Origin: Candidatus Methanofastidiosia archaeon | Lineage (GTDB): Archaea > Methanobacteriota_B > Thermococci > Methanofastidiosales > Methanofastidiosaceae | DNA length: 5,230 nucleotides | Direction: 5' to 3' | Assembly: GCA_003558335.1 (NCBI GenBank) | Contig: PWMA01000037.1 | Coordinates: 1 to 5,230 of the forward strand | Shown here: positions 4,096 to 5,230 of the stretch, one piece after another | Layout: every line of letters begins with the position of its first letter | Position numbering within the stretch: the stretch's first letter is position 1 | The notes under the pieces: generated by a model | Told to the model about the DNA's origin: nothing | Database searches by the model: none | Seen by the model: the letters and a program-made list of their open reading frames with translations, nothing else | Translations under genes and position numbers: made by a program

Positions 4096-5230
4096 ATGGA
4101 TAATGATTATTTACTTATGATACCTGGACCGATACCTGTCCATCCAAGAGTATTGAGGGCAATGTCCATGAAAATATTGCCCCACAGAGGGGAAGAGTTT
4201 AATAAAATTTTTATAGAACAATCGGAAAGACTAAAAAAAATTTTTAAAACTAAAAATGAAGTATTTATAATAGCTGGTTCAGGAACCGCTGCAATGGACG
4301 CTGCAATAGCCAATATTGTCGAGCCAGGAGATAAGGTTTTATGTATAACTTCTGGAAAATTTGGAGAAAGATTTAAAGACATTGTTAAGGCCTATAAAGG
4401 AAATGTAATTGAGTTAAAATATCAATGGGGAATGCCAGTAAATATAGATGATGTGAAAAATGCTTTAGAAAAAGATTCTTCAATTAAAGCAGTCACAATG
4501 GTTCACAATGAAACCTCTACTGGTGTTAGAAATCCAGTATCAGAAGTTGGAAAAATTGTAAATAACACAAATACTCTCTTAATAGTTGATACAATATCCT
4601 CTCTTGCTGGCGACAACATTGAAGTTGACAAATGGGGAATCGATATATGCGCATCAGGTAGTCAGAAATGCATTGGCCTTCCTCCCGGATTGTCATTTAT
4701 ATCTATCAGTCAAAAGGCATGGGATGTAATTGAAAAAACAGAGGGCACTTGTTACTATCTTAACCTCAAAAAATATAAGAATAATAAGTACAAAGCTCCA
4801 TATACTCAACCAGTATCGATGACGTACGGTTTAAAAGAAGCATTAGACATAATTGAAGAGAATGGCCTTGAAAATTGGATCAATAAACACGCAGTAATGG
4901 CAAAGGCAACAAGAGAAGCCGCAAAATCAATGGGTCTTTCACTTTTCCCTCATGATGAAAAAATATGTTCGAGCACAGTTACATCTATAAAAGTTCCAGA
5001 TGGAGTAGATGGACTAGATCTTATTAAATTGATGAGAGAAAAATATGGCATAATCGTGGCTGGTGGGCAAGATCATCTTAAAGGAAAGATAATTAGAATA
5101 GGGCATATGGGATGCGTTTCAGAGAAAGAAATAATCGTTACTATGGCATGTTTACAAATGGCCCTAAAAGAACTTGGATATAATACAGATCTTCCTTCAT
5201 TTTTAAATAAAATTTCGGAATCTTTTAAAT
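4096..5230 (+). CDS. Class V PLP aminotransferase (alanine-glyoxylate/serine-pyruvate type), 3' end at window edge
   Basis: The visible 378 residues form a nearly complete fold-type I, class V aminotransferase. It begins YLLMIPGPIPVHPRVL, the usual lead-in. The cofactor phosphate site is SGTAAMDAA (62-70). VHNETSTGV (136-144) is the substrate-side signature, and VDTISSLAGD (164-173) contains Asp165, which pairs with the pyridine nitrogen. SGSQKCIGLPPG (187-198) holds Lys191, the Schiff-base lysine. The C-terminal domain has GIIVAGGQDHLKGKIIRIGHMG, with the Arg of the IRIG motif binding the substrate carboxylate. Archaeal members act on alanine, serine, aspartate or glyoxylate, and the exact substrate cannot be fixed from sequence alone. 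The family is about 380-390 aa, so only a few codons are missing, and the last base T could be the first base of a stop. It has its own promoter. It is not a cysteine desulfurase, because the desulfurase active-site loop is absent. Confidence 0.92.
   Translation, partial: MDNDYLLMIPGPIPVHPRVLRAMSMKILPHRGEEFNKIFIEQSERLKKIFKTKNEVFIIAGSGTAAMDAAIANIVEPGDKVLCITSGKFGERFKDIVKAYKGNVIELKYQWGMPVNIDDVKNALEKDSSIKAVTMVHNETSTGVRNPVSEVGKIVNNTNTLLIVDTISSLAGDNIEVDKWGIDICASGSQKCIGLPPGLSFISISQKAWDVIEKTEGTCYYLNLKKYKNNKYKAPYTQPVSMTYGLKEALDIIEENGLENWINKHAVMAKATREAAKSMGLSLFPHDEKICSSTVTSIKVPDGVDGLDLIKLMREKYGIIVAGGQDHLKGKIIRIGHMGCVSEKEIIVTMACLQMALKELGYNTDLPSFLNKISESFK

Noticed and set aside
4107..4382. 91-aa reverse-strand ORF opposite the aminotransferase
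   Set aside because: It is antisense to the N-terminal PLP domain, which is clearly the real gene.
1..5230. CRISPR arrays, insertion sequences, tRNA or rRNA genes, defence systems
   Set aside because: I saw no spaced direct repeats, transposase or effector motifs, or cloverleaf; the long genes are all housekeeping or methanogen core genes.

Overview
This looks like chromosomal DNA of an AT-rich methanogenic euryarchaeon. The archaeal signs are the C-terminus of a Rpt-like proteasomal ATPase (PAN), an archaeal-type C/D box guide RNA, an Orc1/Cdc6 initiator, ribosomal protein S17e, and TATA-type promoters with short or no leaders. The methanogen sign is MtxX (methanogenesis marker 4). A Methanofastidiosa- or Methanobacteria-like host would fit, but the species is inference only.

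Layout, left to right. Positions 1-266 hold the 3' end of the PAN gene, ending in an HbYX-type Met-Tyr-Gly tail. Overlapping its stop codon is a roughly 60-nt C/D box sRNA (about 257-316). It has two 12-nt guides, a k-loop with a 3-nt D'-C' gap, and a T-rich terminator. Positions 334-981 lack a long ORF. They hold three likely microprotein genes (33 and 38 aa, each almost entirely one membrane helix, and a 44-aa soluble one), a doubtful 24-aa ORF, a very AT-rich stretch and an inverted repeat directly before orc1/cdc6. Positions 982-2115 encode Orc1/Cdc6. SurE follows (2143-2832), but it is frameshifted near its 3' end: the missing family C-terminus lies in another frame up to 2927. mtxX runs convergently (3658-2921) and overlaps the restored surE end by 7 bp. 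Then come rps17e with a TTG start (3795-3989) and a class V aminotransferase (4096 to the window edge) behind a clear TATA promoter.

The genes do not form one pathway; they are housekeeping genes for proteolysis, rRNA modification, replication initiation, nucleotide phosphate salvage, translation and amino-acid metabolism, plus one methanogen marker. The most informative findings are the sRNA and the surE frameshift. The D guide of the sRNA pairs over 10 bp with the 16S rRNA decoding-site segment and by the N+5 rule selects C1402 (E. coli numbering). Its C box and terminal stem are built from the stop codon and HbYX codons of PAN. The microprotein cluster between PAN and orc1/cdc6 is the part I cannot assign to known families.
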